A stretch of 64,000 nucleotides of DNA from Ornithinibacillus bavariensis (GTDB taxonomy: Bacteria > Bacillota > Bacilli > Bacillales > Amphibacillaceae). The stretch covers positions 186,001 through 250,000 of the forward strand of contig NZ_JBNPWZ010000004.1 in the NCBI RefSeq assembly GCF_050433565.1, read 5' to 3'. Each line of letters starts with the position of its first letter. The stretch's first letter is position 1. The position numbers were made by a program, and so were the translations under genes. The notes beneath the pieces are model-generated. The model was not told the DNA's origin, did no database searches, and worked only from the letters and a program-made list of their open reading frames with translations. Below, in pieces: positions 8,896-17,234 of this stretch.

Positions 8896-10683
8896 ATGAC
8901 TAGTGATTTAAAAATAATACCGGTATCTCATGTTTTTGAAAACATCAATTATCTTGTGCCGATTTATCAACGTAATTATGCTTGGACTGAAACGCAAATA
9001 GAACAATTGATTGAGGATATTGAAAGTTCTATTGATGATTCTAATAAAAACTACTTCTTAGGGAATTTGATTGTCAATCAAACAGATAACAATGTTTACG
9101 AAGTGATTGATGGGCAGCAGCGATTAACAACTTTATATCTTCTTGAGAAGTATTTGGGGCTTGCATTTGCGAAGGAAGCATTGCGATTTGAAGCACGTGA
9201 AAAATCAAATCGTACCCTTTCTTATATCAGCGACAGCAGTAATCCAGATTTGATTGAAGAATTATCATCACCAGAAATCTTGTATGGTTTTCAAATCATT
9301 GATAACTATTTCAAGAATAAAAATATCAATAAAAGTAGCTTTGTTCAAAAGTTGAATCAAGTTTTTCTTATCCGGGTCCAAGTCCCGCAGAACATTGATT
9401 TAAACCATTACTTTGAAATAATGAATACCCGTGGAGAGCAATTGGAACTTCATGAAATCGCTAAATCTAAGTTGTTGGAAGTACTTGAAAATGATCATGA
9501 CAAAAATATAGCAGCACTGATTTGGGAAAAATGTTCTGATATGAATTCGTATGTTCAGATGAATTTTGATGTGAATGTGCGAAGAAATATCTTTACTCAG
9601 AACTGGAGCAGTCTATGTCAATCTATTAAGGATTTTGATTCGATAAAAAGAAAAATTTCGATAGTGGATAAATCAGTGGATAAAAAATCTTTGATTGATA
9701 TCTTAAGAGATAATAAAATGCTTAATATAACAATCACACAATCGGAAGATGAGAATGAACGGTTTGAATCAACTATTTCATTTCCAAACTTCTTACTACA
9801 AGTCAATGCTGTCATGAGAAAACTTGGAGAAGAAGATGCAAGCCTTGATGACAAACACTTCCTTAATAATCTATCATGGGCATGGTCAACACCTGAAAAA
9901 GCCAAAGATTTCTTGTTTCACCTATTGAAGTGTCGGGTGCTATTTGACAAGTATGTATTAAAACGCGAGTTTGCTAGGGATTACAAAGAAACGGGTAAAT
10001 GGTCCCTGCAACGTTTAGAAAAATATCGTGATAAAAAGAAAAATAGTGATAAACCTAAATACGTTGGTACACTCGGTGATGAAGGTAATGATAATAAGAA
10101 ACTAAGAACGCTTCAATCTTGTTTACGTATTACTTATACATCACCTAAAACAATGCACTGGATTACGGTTGTTTTATCTAACTTGTTAGAAGATGAAGGA
10201 ACTAACATTATTGCCTTGTTAGAGAACTATTGTAGGAAGAAGATTGTTGAATCCGATTACCAAAACAGAAGTGGTTTTAAAATTGAACGAATTGTATTTT
10301 CTTATCTTGATTATTTAATTTATAGGGATGGCTATTCATATGATGGAAAAGAAATCATATCACCAATGCAAGAAGATTGGCAATTCCAGTTTAGAAGTTC
10401 CATCGAGCATTTCCATCCACAACATCCGGTCGAAGGAGAATATTGGGAAGAAGACGAGCTGAACGGATTCGGTAACCTAGCATTAATAACGGTTTCTGGG
10501 AACTCTAAGTTTTCAAATTTGCCACCAGCTGGAAAAATCAATTCATATCCGAGTATTATCAATCAAAGTTTGAAATTAAAAGTCATGGAAAAAATGACAA
10601 GACTAGGTGATGGGAAGTGGACAGAAGAAAAGTCAAGTATTCATAAAGATGAAATGTTTGATATTTTGAAAAATAAAGGGTAG
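8896..10683 (+). CDS. DUF262-DUF1524 (GmrSD-like) NTPase-HNH nuclease
   Basis: A 595-residue protein. Its N-terminal DUF262 domain has Y-Q-R-N-Y-A-W at 24-30, D-G-Q-Q-R-L-T at 72-78 and F-E-I-M-N-T-R-G near 174-181. The C-terminal DUF1524 HNH-type nuclease shows E-H-F-H-P-Q near 502-507, N-L-A-L-I near 520 and N-S-K-F-S-N near 530-536, the family's usual His/Asn/Asn triad. Relatives include GmrSD, BrxU and SspE, which cut modified phage DNA or sense DNA modification. Translation is coupled to the preceding DUF262 gene (4-base gap). What triggers it here is unknown; no methylase or phosphorothioation genes are in view. Confidence 0.9.
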   Translation: MTSDLKIIPVSHVFENINYLVPIYQRNYAWTETQIEQLIEDIESSIDDSNKNYFLGNLIVNQTDNNVYEVIDGQQRLTTLYLLEKYLGLAFAKEALRFEAREKSNRTLSYISDSSNPDLIEELSSPEILYGFQIIDNYFKNKNINKSSFVQKLNQVFLIRVQVPQNIDLNHYFEIMNTRGEQLELHEIAKSKLLEVLENDHDKNIAALIWEKCSDMNSYVQMNFDVNVRRNIFTQNWSSLCQSIKDFDSIKRKISIVDKSVDKKSLIDILRDNKMLNITITQSEDENERFESTISFPNFLLQVNAVMRKLGEEDASLDDKHFLNNLSWAWSTPEKAKDFLFHLLKCRVLFDKYVLKREFARDYKETGKWSLQRLEKYRDKKKNSDKPKYVGTLGDEGNDNKKLRTLQSCLRITYTSPKTMHWITVVLSNLLEDEGTNIIALLENYCRKKIVESDYQNRSGFKIERIVFSYLDYLIYRDGYSYDGKEIISPMQEDWQFQFRSSIEHFHPQHPVEGEYWEEDELNGFGNLALITVSGNSKFSNLPPAGKINSYPSIINQSLKLKVMEKMTRLGDGKWTEEKSSIHKDEMFDILKNKG

Positions 10684-10712
10684 GACAAAATAAATGGATA
10701 TGATTGCATGAA

Positions 10713-10735
10713 CCTCTAAAACGAGAGGCTTTCTG
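10713..10735 (+). terminator. Weak terminator-like hairpin after the DUF262 module
   Basis: CCTCT-N6-AGAGG five-pair stem followed by CTTTCTG. Small and poor in T, so it may be only partly effective. Confidence 0.35.
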
Positions 10736-10816
10736 AAACACAGGAAATTATTGGGATTCTCAAGTTTAGTACATGAGGTTAATAAAAAACATACTTGAGA
10801 CAAGGGGAAAATGTTT

Positions 10817-11323
10817 ATGGCAAAGTATATGGTTACTGAAAATGAGGTTAAGGAAGCACTAGATATTGACAGCTTCAGAAATATGTCTAAAGACAAAATC
10901 ATGGAGTTCGTTTCTGCAATTCCGAATATGGATAAAGATGTTGCAATTAAAATTATTGAACAGTTTCCCGCTTACACTGAATCAGCAAATAATATGCTTG
11001 CACAGTTAAATGCCATGTGCAATAACGCAATGAAGGAAAATGGTGAAAGTCAGAAGGAAGCAATTGAGGCCTATAAAAAAATTCTCGATGACCTTGGTGA
11101 ACTCTTAAAAAAGGATACAATTACTGCTGAAGAAAGAATGCAAATAACAGAACAGATGATAACTGTTGCAGATCGAATTTCAGCAAAGGATACTGAAAAC
11201 AAAGAATTTCTCAACGGAATAATTAAGTACGGCGTTCCTATCATAGGAGGCGCGCTTGTATTGGGGGCTACAATCTTAGGTGTGAATGTAAAGGGTACTA
11301 AGATTCCGACTTTGAAAAAATAG
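10817..11323 (+). CDS. Small helical protein with C-terminal membrane segment
   Basis: A 168-residue protein of unknown function. It is almost entirely helical and charged up to about residue 130 and then has one hydrophobic, Gly-rich segment (Y-G-V-P-I-I-G-G-A-L-V-L-G-A-T-I-L-G-V) followed by a short basic tail, so it is likely anchored in the membrane from the cytoplasmic side. ATG 10817 is preferred over ATG 10811 because AAGGGG at 10802-10807 is better spaced. It follows the DUF262 module by about 130 bases in the same direction. Membrane-tailed proteins of this size occur in several phage-defence operons, but no known effector is recognised. Confidence 0.65.
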   Translation: MAKYMVTENEVKEALDIDSFRNMSKDKIMEFVSAIPNMDKDVAIKIIEQFPAYTESANNMLAQLNAMCNNAMKENGESQKEAIEAYKKILDDLGELLKKDTITAEERMQITEQMITVADRISAKDTENKEFLNGIIKYGVPIIGGALVLGATILGVNVKGTKIPTLKK

Positions 11324-11948
11324 CTACAGATACGCTTCCTAGAACTATAAAATCATTGATATGTTCCCGCCTACCGATAGCCCTAAAAACACAGTGGATA
11401 TGTTTCCGAGAACAGACATACTCAAATGACATCAATTCTGTCCTCTCGAGCCATATTGAGAGTGTGGTTTGGTTGGAGAGAAGGTTGTCTAACTAAAATA
11501 AACATCTCCTAGTCAAAATTATCATTACTGATTAAGATCCGGTTTTCGTGAAAATAAACTTTTCCGATTTCCGGGTCTTTTTCGTGTTCATCCCTTGTCC
11601 TGTCTCGGTCTTTCCGTGTTTCCTTCATGCAATACTCGGAGAACTTTATTTTAAAACGGGAAAAAAGGTGAAAAAGCAGGTGGAAAAACAGGAGAAATAC
11701 GGTCATTTTTGAATCAAAAAAGGGCCAAAATGGGGGTTCTGTCGGTAATCTTTATTTTAACTCCAACGGTGGAATGCGGGTTTGAGGTGGGTGATTTCGG
11801 AGGGGTTTATTATGGTTGTACATAGTAGAGAAAAGAAACTAAGTTGAGTTTGTAATATTTAATCAACATTTTAGAAATATGAAGTAAGAGTAAAGTAATA
11901 AATAATTGATTGTATGTATGTAAATATATTAGAGTTATTACTTAATAT
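11324..11948 (+). other. Noncoding stretch without a recognisable gene
   Basis: About 625 bases with no supportable coding frame. AAAATAAA or its complement TTTATTTT recurs at about 11497, 11549, 11645 and 11750, and there are several G-rich runs. The composition differs from the neighbouring genes. It may be a decayed gene, a structured RNA or junction material of the island. Confidence 0.4.
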
Positions 11949-12200
11949 CCCTCCGAACCTTACCAATAGCCGATTCAGGCGGTGTTTAATCTCCTTCCAG
12001 TTATCTACCTAATCCTATCTATCTAACGTTTTTTCAGGTTTAATCAGTGTTCAGTGTGTTTCTCAATCGTTTCATCCAGTCCTTTCCATACTTCTTGGTA
12101 TGGGGAGGAGTTAGATGAAATTGTATATGCTTTAAAATGAAAATGAAGGCTTTGGCTGAACTTGAAGAAGTTGGGAAGGCGGAGGTGTAGTATAATAAAA
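11949..12200 (+). repeat. Duplicated noncoding leader, copy A
   Basis: A roughly 250-base sequence that matches 13790-14060 in order: TACCAATAGC near 11961, CTATCTATCTAAC near 12016, TTCAGTGTGTTTC near 12050, TATGGGGA near 12099 and TTGGGAAGG near 12171, with diverged spacers. It ends in TATAAT (12191-12196), a likely -10 element for the SieB-like gene. Both copies lie just before the first gene of a short cassette and point the same way. Confidence 0.6.
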
Positions 12201-12225
12201 GAAAATGCTATTTTTGGAGGTTTTT

Positions 12226-12804
12226 ATGAAAATAGATTTCAATATTAAAGAAATACTTACTTTGCCAACCACTATAATGGCTGCACTATCATTAGCGAGT
12301 GGTATACTTCTTTTTTCACCAACATCTTTGTTAGATCAAATGTTCATGCTGAATTTTAGAGATAAATATGGATTTATTATAGGCATAGTTTTCATTGTTT
12401 CCATATGTATTTTAATTGTTAACTTGGTATACCAGACAGCTAAGTCCGTTTATAATGCAAAAGCAAAAAAGTATTTTTATGCAACTGCTGAAAAAAGGTT
12501 ACAAAAACTTAATAACTATCAAAAGTCAATAATTTTCGCTCTATATCAGGAAGATAATCGTACCTTACCATTACCGTTACATGATGGTGCCGTACTAGAG
12601 CTTGAACAAAATTACATGATTGGGAAGGCAACCTCACAGTACATGGTTAGTGATTTAAACAATGCACTATTTCCATATTTATTACAACCATGGGTATCAG
12701 ATGAACTAAGTAACAAGTCCAATTTATTATCAGAATTTGCAACTGCTTTTGAAATTCAGTATAAAAAGGAGTTTAATGAGAGAACAGAAAATCACTATTA
12801 TTGA
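12226..12804 (+). CDS. SieB-family superinfection exclusion-like membrane protein
   Basis: A 192-residue protein with two hydrophobic segments (about residues 12-30 and 48-72), then a cytoplasmic domain with L-P-L-H-D-G-A-V-L-E-L-E and L-L-Q-P-W-V. This arrangement and these motifs fit the superinfection exclusion protein B family, whose lambda/P22 members abort infection by competing phages. The start is ATG 12226 behind TGGAGG. It stands inside the cassette delimited by the two noncoding repeats, consistent with an exchangeable defence gene. Family assignment is by eye; activity against phages is inferred. Confidence 0.72.
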   Translation: MKIDFNIKEILTLPTTIMAALSLASGILLFSPTSLLDQMFMLNFRDKYGFIIGIVFIVSICILIVNLVYQTAKSVYNAKAKKYFYATAEKRLQKLNNYQKSIIFALYQEDNRTLPLPLHDGAVLELEQNYMIGKATSQYMVSDLNNALFPYLLQPWVSDELSNKSNLLSEFATAFEIQYKKEFNERTENHYY

Positions 12805-12868
12805 AAATCTTGCTATACGAAGTTAGTTTCTGGCCCGCAGATTTTCAGGTAGTTGAGAAGACCTGAAA
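12803..12868 (+). other. Two overlapping hairpins between SieB-like gene and next gene
   Basis: GAAAATCT (12803-12810) pairs with AGATTTTC (12839-12846), and TTTCAGGT (12843-12850) pairs with ACCTGAAA (12861-12868). The right arm of the first overlaps the left arm of the second, so they exclude each other. The first has no T tract. Possible attenuation or stability control of the downstream TTG-started gene. Confidence 0.45.
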
Positions 12869-12916
12869 CTGGCTAATCAGCAGTTTACCAAGAAGATATT
12901 TTAGGGGGGAGAAAAT

Positions 12917-13645
12917 TTGGCAACTAAAATGATCGATTTTGGCTATGCAGCAATGCCGAGGGGATTTAGTAAACACTTGAGCAATTGTTTTGATATAGTA
13001 ACCATTGATATCTATGCTACTCCAGATTTTACTGAGAGACATATTCCTATGTTTTTAAGTGAAGATGATTATGTTCTGGTAACTGCAAAAAGAAAAGAAT
13101 ATGTAGACTACCATGAATTAGGAAGATTTGTATTGTTAGATGCAATATTTAGTGAAGGTGACTATTTTCATAGTTTTTTTGTGGCGGAGAATATTTTTGA
13201 TGACAAGAGTGGGTACTCCGTTAAGCTAATTGCATTACTCTACGAAGAGAGAGGAAATATTCATATTTGGAATCCTTCCTTTGAAGAACTCTTTCTACCT
13301 CTTATTCAAGACGATTTAGCAAAGGGTTTAGATTCACATTGGAAGAGCCTACAGGAAATTCAACAAAATTGTTCTGAAGACTTGGATGTATATCAGATTA
13401 CTCTAGCAAATCAGGTTGATTACGAAATAGAAGTTGACTGGGATGAGGGTGAAGTTTTTACAACTGTTGTTTATTACGCTTTGCTAAAGCATATCTTCTT
13501 AGTAGAGGATGAGAAATATCCAGAAATTCATGGATCTAAAAGAACTATTCAAGCATATAAAGAATTATATGATGACCATTTGAATGGGAATGTCGATATG
13601 GACCGATGGAGAAGGAAATACAGACTCAAAGATCCTAGGAAATAA
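12917..13645 (+). CDS. Acidic protein of unknown function
   Basis: A 242-residue soluble acidic protein with no recognised family. TTG at 12917 is chosen as start because GGGGGGAG lies 8-14 bases upstream and no ATG is better placed. Predicted strands alternate with acidic loops (S-E-D-D-Y, D-W-D-E-G-E), and the tail is basic (W-R-R-K-Y-R-L-K-D-P-R-K). It is the second gene of the cassette that starts with the SieB-like gene and could be its partner or immunity factor, but this rests on position only. Confidence 0.6.
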   Translation: MATKMIDFGYAAMPRGFSKHLSNCFDIVTIDIYATPDFTERHIPMFLSEDDYVLVTAKRKEYVDYHELGRFVLLDAIFSEGDYFHSFFVAENIFDDKSGYSVKLIALLYEERGNIHIWNPSFEELFLPLIQDDLAKGLDSHWKSLQEIQQNCSEDLDVYQITLANQVDYEIEVDWDEGEVFTTVVYYALLKHIFLVEDEKYPEIHGSKRTIQAYKELYDDHLNGNVDMDRWRRKYRLKDPRK

Positions 13646-13747
13646 TAGTACCTTTCTTTAAGGGACTCGTTTTATCCTCTTTTCTATCTTCTTTCTTTGT
13701 CAATTAACATTCAATAGAGATATTTAAGCCAAATTCAATATTTTTCG

Positions 13748-13782
13748 GACTGGATCTAGCAGTGATTCAGTCTCTTTATTTG
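13748..13782 (+). terminator. Terminator of the SieB-like cassette
   Basis: GACTG-G-ATC ... GAT-T-CAGTC hairpin (13748-13772, one central mismatch) followed by TCTTTATTT. Confidence 0.6.
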
Positions 13783-13789
13783 TGCTCAA

Positions 13790-14060
13790 TATTCCTTCAA
13801 TTATTTACCAATAGCATGTTCAAGCTGTTTTTAATTTCCTTTCAAGTCATCATCCTTACTCTATCCATCCAACAGATTTTCAATCTCTATTCAGTGTGTT
13901 TCCCAACTGTACAACTATCTCAAATTCGATAGCTCTTTCTTTTCCTTTTTCATCTACTATGGGGAAGGGCTTATTAACATTGCCTTGAAGGACAAGAATC
14001 AAGGGGGAGGAATAAATACTGTTTTTTCTAAGGATAAATTGGGAAGGGAGATGTAAGTAA
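13790..14060 (+). repeat. Duplicated noncoding leader, copy B
   Basis: Diverged partner of 11949-12200 with the same series of conserved blocks: TACCAATAGC near 13806, CTATCCATCCAAC near 13861, TTCAGTGTGTTTCCCAA near 13890, TATGGGGAAGGG near 13958 and TTGGGAAGGG near 14039. About 35 bases beyond the last block an extended -10 (TGTTATAAT, 14093-14101) precedes the next cassette. No reading frame is conserved between the copies, so this is not a gene remnant in any obvious way. Confidence 0.6.
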
Positions 14061-14189
14061 TTGGGACTTGCTGGGTTGATGTTGAAAAATATTGTTATAA
14101 TGGATAGTAAATGATAGTAAGGAAGCTAGAAGTCACCAGAATTTTGTCTAGTTCTTGGGTGGCTTATTTTAATAATGGGAGTGGATATA

Positions 14190-15017
14190 ATGCTCACCCT
14201 TGAAGAATACATTGCCAAAAGAAAAAGAGAAGACAATATTAATGAATTTGATTTGGATTCAAGAAATGAAAATATGCAGATATCAGTAAATTACGTATTT
14301 GAATTCTTTAATCAATATTTAGAAGAGTTAGAGATTGAATCGTATACCGTATTAAATAATGAACGTCTACTGAAGTTTAGGAATCAACTACGTAAATATG
14401 CACCTGATATACAAGACTGGTTAGTAAACATTTATAATGAATATGATAAGCAACTGCAACGTTCCATTATTAGTCTGTTAAAAAAAGAGGAGCTTTTTCT
14501 TTTGTACCATACGGATAGTGAATTTAGGGCTTTATCATATGATTGTTATGCAGGGCTTTTAAAAAAGAATACGTTTTTAAAAGGGCAAACAGAAATGTTA
14601 TATATTTTTATAAAGGATTATCATCATATAATAAGCCAACCTGATACTGATATCAATTCTATTTTTATTGCAGAAGAAATAAATGAGTGGGTAGAAAAAG
14701 CATGGCTAAAATATAAGGTAAATTTATTTACGTTTGCTTCGGATTGGGTGAATCGCTTTTATGATAATAAAGATAAATGGCCCATTAAACATCGAATAAA
14801 AAGTGATGATACCTGGATTAAGTATGAATATGATATTAAGCAGAAGTCCAATCTGTTTAATGTTAATCTCTTTTATAAAAAGGTGTCTAATAAACCATTC
14901 CTTAGAGGTAAGAAACAGTACCTTGAAATATTACTGATGTATTTTTGGATTAACGAAATTGATCATTCACAGGCAGATTATTGGGAGAAGTATTTGACAA
15001 AGGTATTAAAGTTGTAG
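14190..15017 (+). CDS. Helical protein of unknown function, partner of zinc-ribbon nuclease
   Basis: A 275-residue, predominantly helical, Tyr/Asn/Lys-rich soluble protein. I recognise no domain, signal or membrane segment. ATG 14190 is favoured over ATG 14175 because GGGAGTGG lies just upstream of it. The following nuclease gene starts 12 bases after the stop with its own ribosome site, so the two form an operon behind repeat copy B. Possible roles, such as specificity or immunity subunit, are not readable from the sequence. Confidence 0.6.
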   Translation: MLTLEEYIAKRKREDNINEFDLDSRNENMQISVNYVFEFFNQYLEELEIESYTVLNNERLLKFRNQLRKYAPDIQDWLVNIYNEYDKQLQRSIISLLKKEELFLLYHTDSEFRALSYDCYAGLLKKNTFLKGQTEMLYIFIKDYHHIISQPDTDINSIFIAEEINEWVEKAWLKYKVNLFTFASDWVNRFYDNKDKWPIKHRIKSDDTWIKYEYDIKQKSNLFNVNLFYKKVSNKPFLRGKKQYLEILLMYFWINEIDHSQADYWEKYLTKVLKL

Positions 15018-15029
15018 GGGTGAGATAAG

Positions 15030-16568
15030 ATGAGAAATACAAGGGGATTTATTGCTGAAGATAGACCAGATTTGGTTGAAGAATGGCACACAACTGCAAA
15101 TGAAGGAAATACCCCTGATAATGTAAGGGTTGGTTCAGATAAATTCATTATATGGTGTTGCAATGAATGTGGACATATTTGGGAAAACCAGGCAAAAAGT
15201 AGGGCGTTGAAGAATACTGGTTGCCCTAAATGCCATGAACGGTATAATGTCAGTTTCCCAGAACTTGCTATTTATTATTACATAAAACAAGTATTTAATG
15301 ATGCACAACTAAATACTGATATTGAGAGATTAGGTAAGTATAAGTCAGTTGATGTTCTAATTGAATCTCTTAATCTTGTAATAGAATACGATGGTGGACA
15401 TACGCATAGAGAAAAATTTGAAATGGATCGTGAAAAAAGTTGTTTAATTATTGAAAATGGATATGACTTGATACGTGTTAGAGATAATGGATTGGCTCCG
15501 TTAAAGATTGATGGAGTGTGGGAATATTTATATGAACGCAGAGATTCCAATGAAACGGTCGGGGAAATGATAAAGCAAGTATTGCTAATAATTGATAAGC
15601 AATATAAAGGATTAACAAAAAATATTAAAAAAGTAATTGAAGTGATTAATGTAGGTGTTGATACTATTCCTATACTTGCTCAGATTCCACCAATTATCGA
15701 AAAAGATAATTTGCTCGAAGACTTTCCAGAGGTAGAACAAATATGGGATTATGATAGAAACTACCCTCTAAGACCTGAACATTTTAAGAAATATTCTAAT
15801 TTCAAAGTATGGTTTACATGTGAACAGGAACATAATTCTTTAGTTCAAATTGGTAGCAAGATGCAAGGTCATGGTTGTAGGGTTTGCCAAGGACAAGTAG
15901 CAAGAGAAGATTATAACTTAGAACTACTGTTCCCTGAAATAGCAAGAGAATGGAACGCAGATCTAAATAAGGATAGTCCCGATTTTTATTTGCCTTTCTC
16001 AAATAAGAAGGTATATTGGGATTGCCCTAAATGTAAATCAACTTACGATAAAATGATCAATGAGCGAACAGGAAATGGTGAGAACTGTCCATATTGTTCA
16101 GGTAAAAGAGTGAATGATACCAACTGTCTTTCTACTACACATCCAGAGCTTGCGAAAGAGTGGCATTATAAAGAAAATGGTAATTTAACTCCCGAAAAAG
16201 TAACGAAAGGGGAGCATAAAAAGGTTTTTTGGATCTGTGAAAAAGGGCATAGTTACTCTGCTTATATTTATAGACGGGCAGGAGAGAACGGTACGGGATG
16301 TCCAACCTGCTATGAATTATATGGTCGTAGTTCTCGAAGAAGGGTGAAACGAGAGAACTCATTAGCAATGAAAAAGCCTGAAGTAGCGAAGCAGTGGCAT
16401 CCAACTAAAAACGGTAAAAGTCCATTTGAAGTAGGTGCCTATGCAAGAAAAGAATACTGGTGGTTATGTGAGAAATGTGGGCATGAATGGGAAGCGAGTC
16501 CAAATAGTAGAAGAAGTCTTAAATGCAAGTCTTGTAAAAGTAAAGTTAATGCTAGAGGGTGGAGATAG
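15030..16568 (+). CDS. Zinc-ribbon repeat protein with embedded VSR/PD-(D/E)XK-like nuclease
   Basis: A 512-residue protein made of five treble-clef/zinc-ribbon-like repeats of about 55 residues. Each has an E-W or equivalent near the start (E-E-W-H, R-E-W-N, K-E-W-H, K-Q-W-H) and usually a C-x2-C ... C-x2-C set. Between repeats 1 and 2 (about 75-165) sits a nuclease-like insert: S-V-D-V-L-I ... L-V-I-E-Y-D-G-G-H-T-H, then D-R-E-K-S and G-Y-D-L-I-R-V-R, which resembles the VSR/DUF559 branch of PD-(D/E)XK folds. In repeat 2 one Cys pair is reduced. It starts at ATG 15030 behind GGGGTGAG. A DNA-cleaving defence role is inferred. Confidence 0.8.
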   Translation: MRNTRGFIAEDRPDLVEEWHTTANEGNTPDNVRVGSDKFIIWCCNECGHIWENQAKSRALKNTGCPKCHERYNVSFPELAIYYYIKQVFNDAQLNTDIERLGKYKSVDVLIESLNLVIEYDGGHTHREKFEMDREKSCLIIENGYDLIRVRDNGLAPLKIDGVWEYLYERRDSNETVGEMIKQVLLIIDKQYKGLTKNIKKVIEVINVGVDTIPILAQIPPIIEKDNLLEDFPEVEQIWDYDRNYPLRPEHFKKYSNFKVWFTCEQEHNSLVQIGSKMQGHGCRVCQGQVAREDYNLELLFPEIAREWNADLNKDSPDFYLPFSNKKVYWDCPKCKSTYDKMINERTGNGENCPYCSGKRVNDTNCLSTTHPELAKEWHYKENGNLTPEKVTKGEHKKVFWICEKGHSYSAYIYRRAGENGTGCPTCYELYGRSSRRRVKRENSLAMKKPEVAKQWHPTKNGKSPFEVGAYARKEYWWLCEKCGHEWEASPNSRRSLKCKSCKSKVNARGWR

Positions 16569-16573
16569 ATATA

Positions 16574-16822
16574 ATGAGAGAAAAATATTCTTTAAATGCT
16601 GAAACTCTTAAATACGTAATAGAGTTTGAATAAACTGTACCGATTGGTAAAGAGTATTCAAATAGGAAATTGGTGGAGTTGTTCATGAAATCTACGTACC
16701 ATAAACCTGTTTTTAATACTTACTATCATAATGCGATTAACAAGTCTATTTGGTATGCAGTTAAAAGAAGTGGAAAATGGGCATTGATCAAGAAGGGGAT
16801 ATATAAAAAGATTAAAGAGTAG
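16574..16822 (+). pseudogene. Short ORF interrupted by an in-frame stop
   Basis: From ATG 16574, 6 bases after the nuclease stop, a frame runs 19 codons to TAA at 16631-16633 and then continues open in the same frame for 62 codons to TAG at 16820. The second part is basic and aromatic (S-I-W-Y-A-V-K-R-S-G-K-W). One sense-to-stop change would restore an 82-residue protein. Alternatively the downstream half starts at ATG 16686. Likely a recently inactivated third gene of this operon; a sequencing error cannot be excluded. Confidence 0.5.
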
Positions 16823-16888
16823 ATTACTCAGCTGAATACGCTAAATGGCTTGAACGTTCAATTTCAATTAGAAAGTTGACAGAAATGA

Positions 16889-16932
16889 AAAAAACAAAAA
16901 ATGACTCTCCCAAGATAATTAGCGAGAGTCAT
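16889..16932 (-). terminator. Terminator for the DUF2188-like gene
   Basis: ATGACTCTC (16901-16909) pairs with GAGAGTCAT (16924-16932). Read on the minus strand, the hairpin is followed by a long T tract (TTTTTTGTTTTTTT). On the plus strand the downstream side is T-poor, so it mainly serves the minus-strand gene. Confidence 0.75.
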
Positions 16933-16944
16933 TATACTTATTTA

Positions 16945-17169
16945 TTATCCTCTTGGTGGAAAGGAATCATTTCCATAACTGTTCTTTTGACGAATTCTTC
17001 CACCTTTATTGTGAATTAGTAATTCTGATTTATTATTCTTTGCTATGCCTTTAGCTATTGATATTGCCTCAGTTTGTGTTTTTGTAACTTTAGTAGCTTT
17101 AGAGTTTCCTGCCCCTTTTACTTGCCAACCGCCATCTTTATGAGGTGTTACGTGTTGGTTTTTTCCCAC
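16945..17169 (-). CDS. DUF2188-like small protein
   Basis: A 74-residue protein of the DUF2188 type: the pattern H-V-T-P-H-K-D-G-G-W-Q-V-K followed by an A-x-x-I-A-K helix and G-R-I-R-Q-K-N-S-Y-G is characteristic. Its function is not established; members are common small proteins in accessory DNA. It starts at GTG 17169 with AAGGGATG upstream and has its own terminator. Confidence 0.8.
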   Translation of the reverse strand: MGKNQHVTPHKDGGWQVKGAGNSKATKVTKTQTEAISIAKGIAKNNKSELLIHNKGGRIRQKNSYGNDSFPPRG

Positions 17170-17234
17170 TTAAAATCATCCCTTCTGACTTATCGAACAT
17201 ATTATCCTCTTTGCTTTAATGGAAATGTGCGTTA

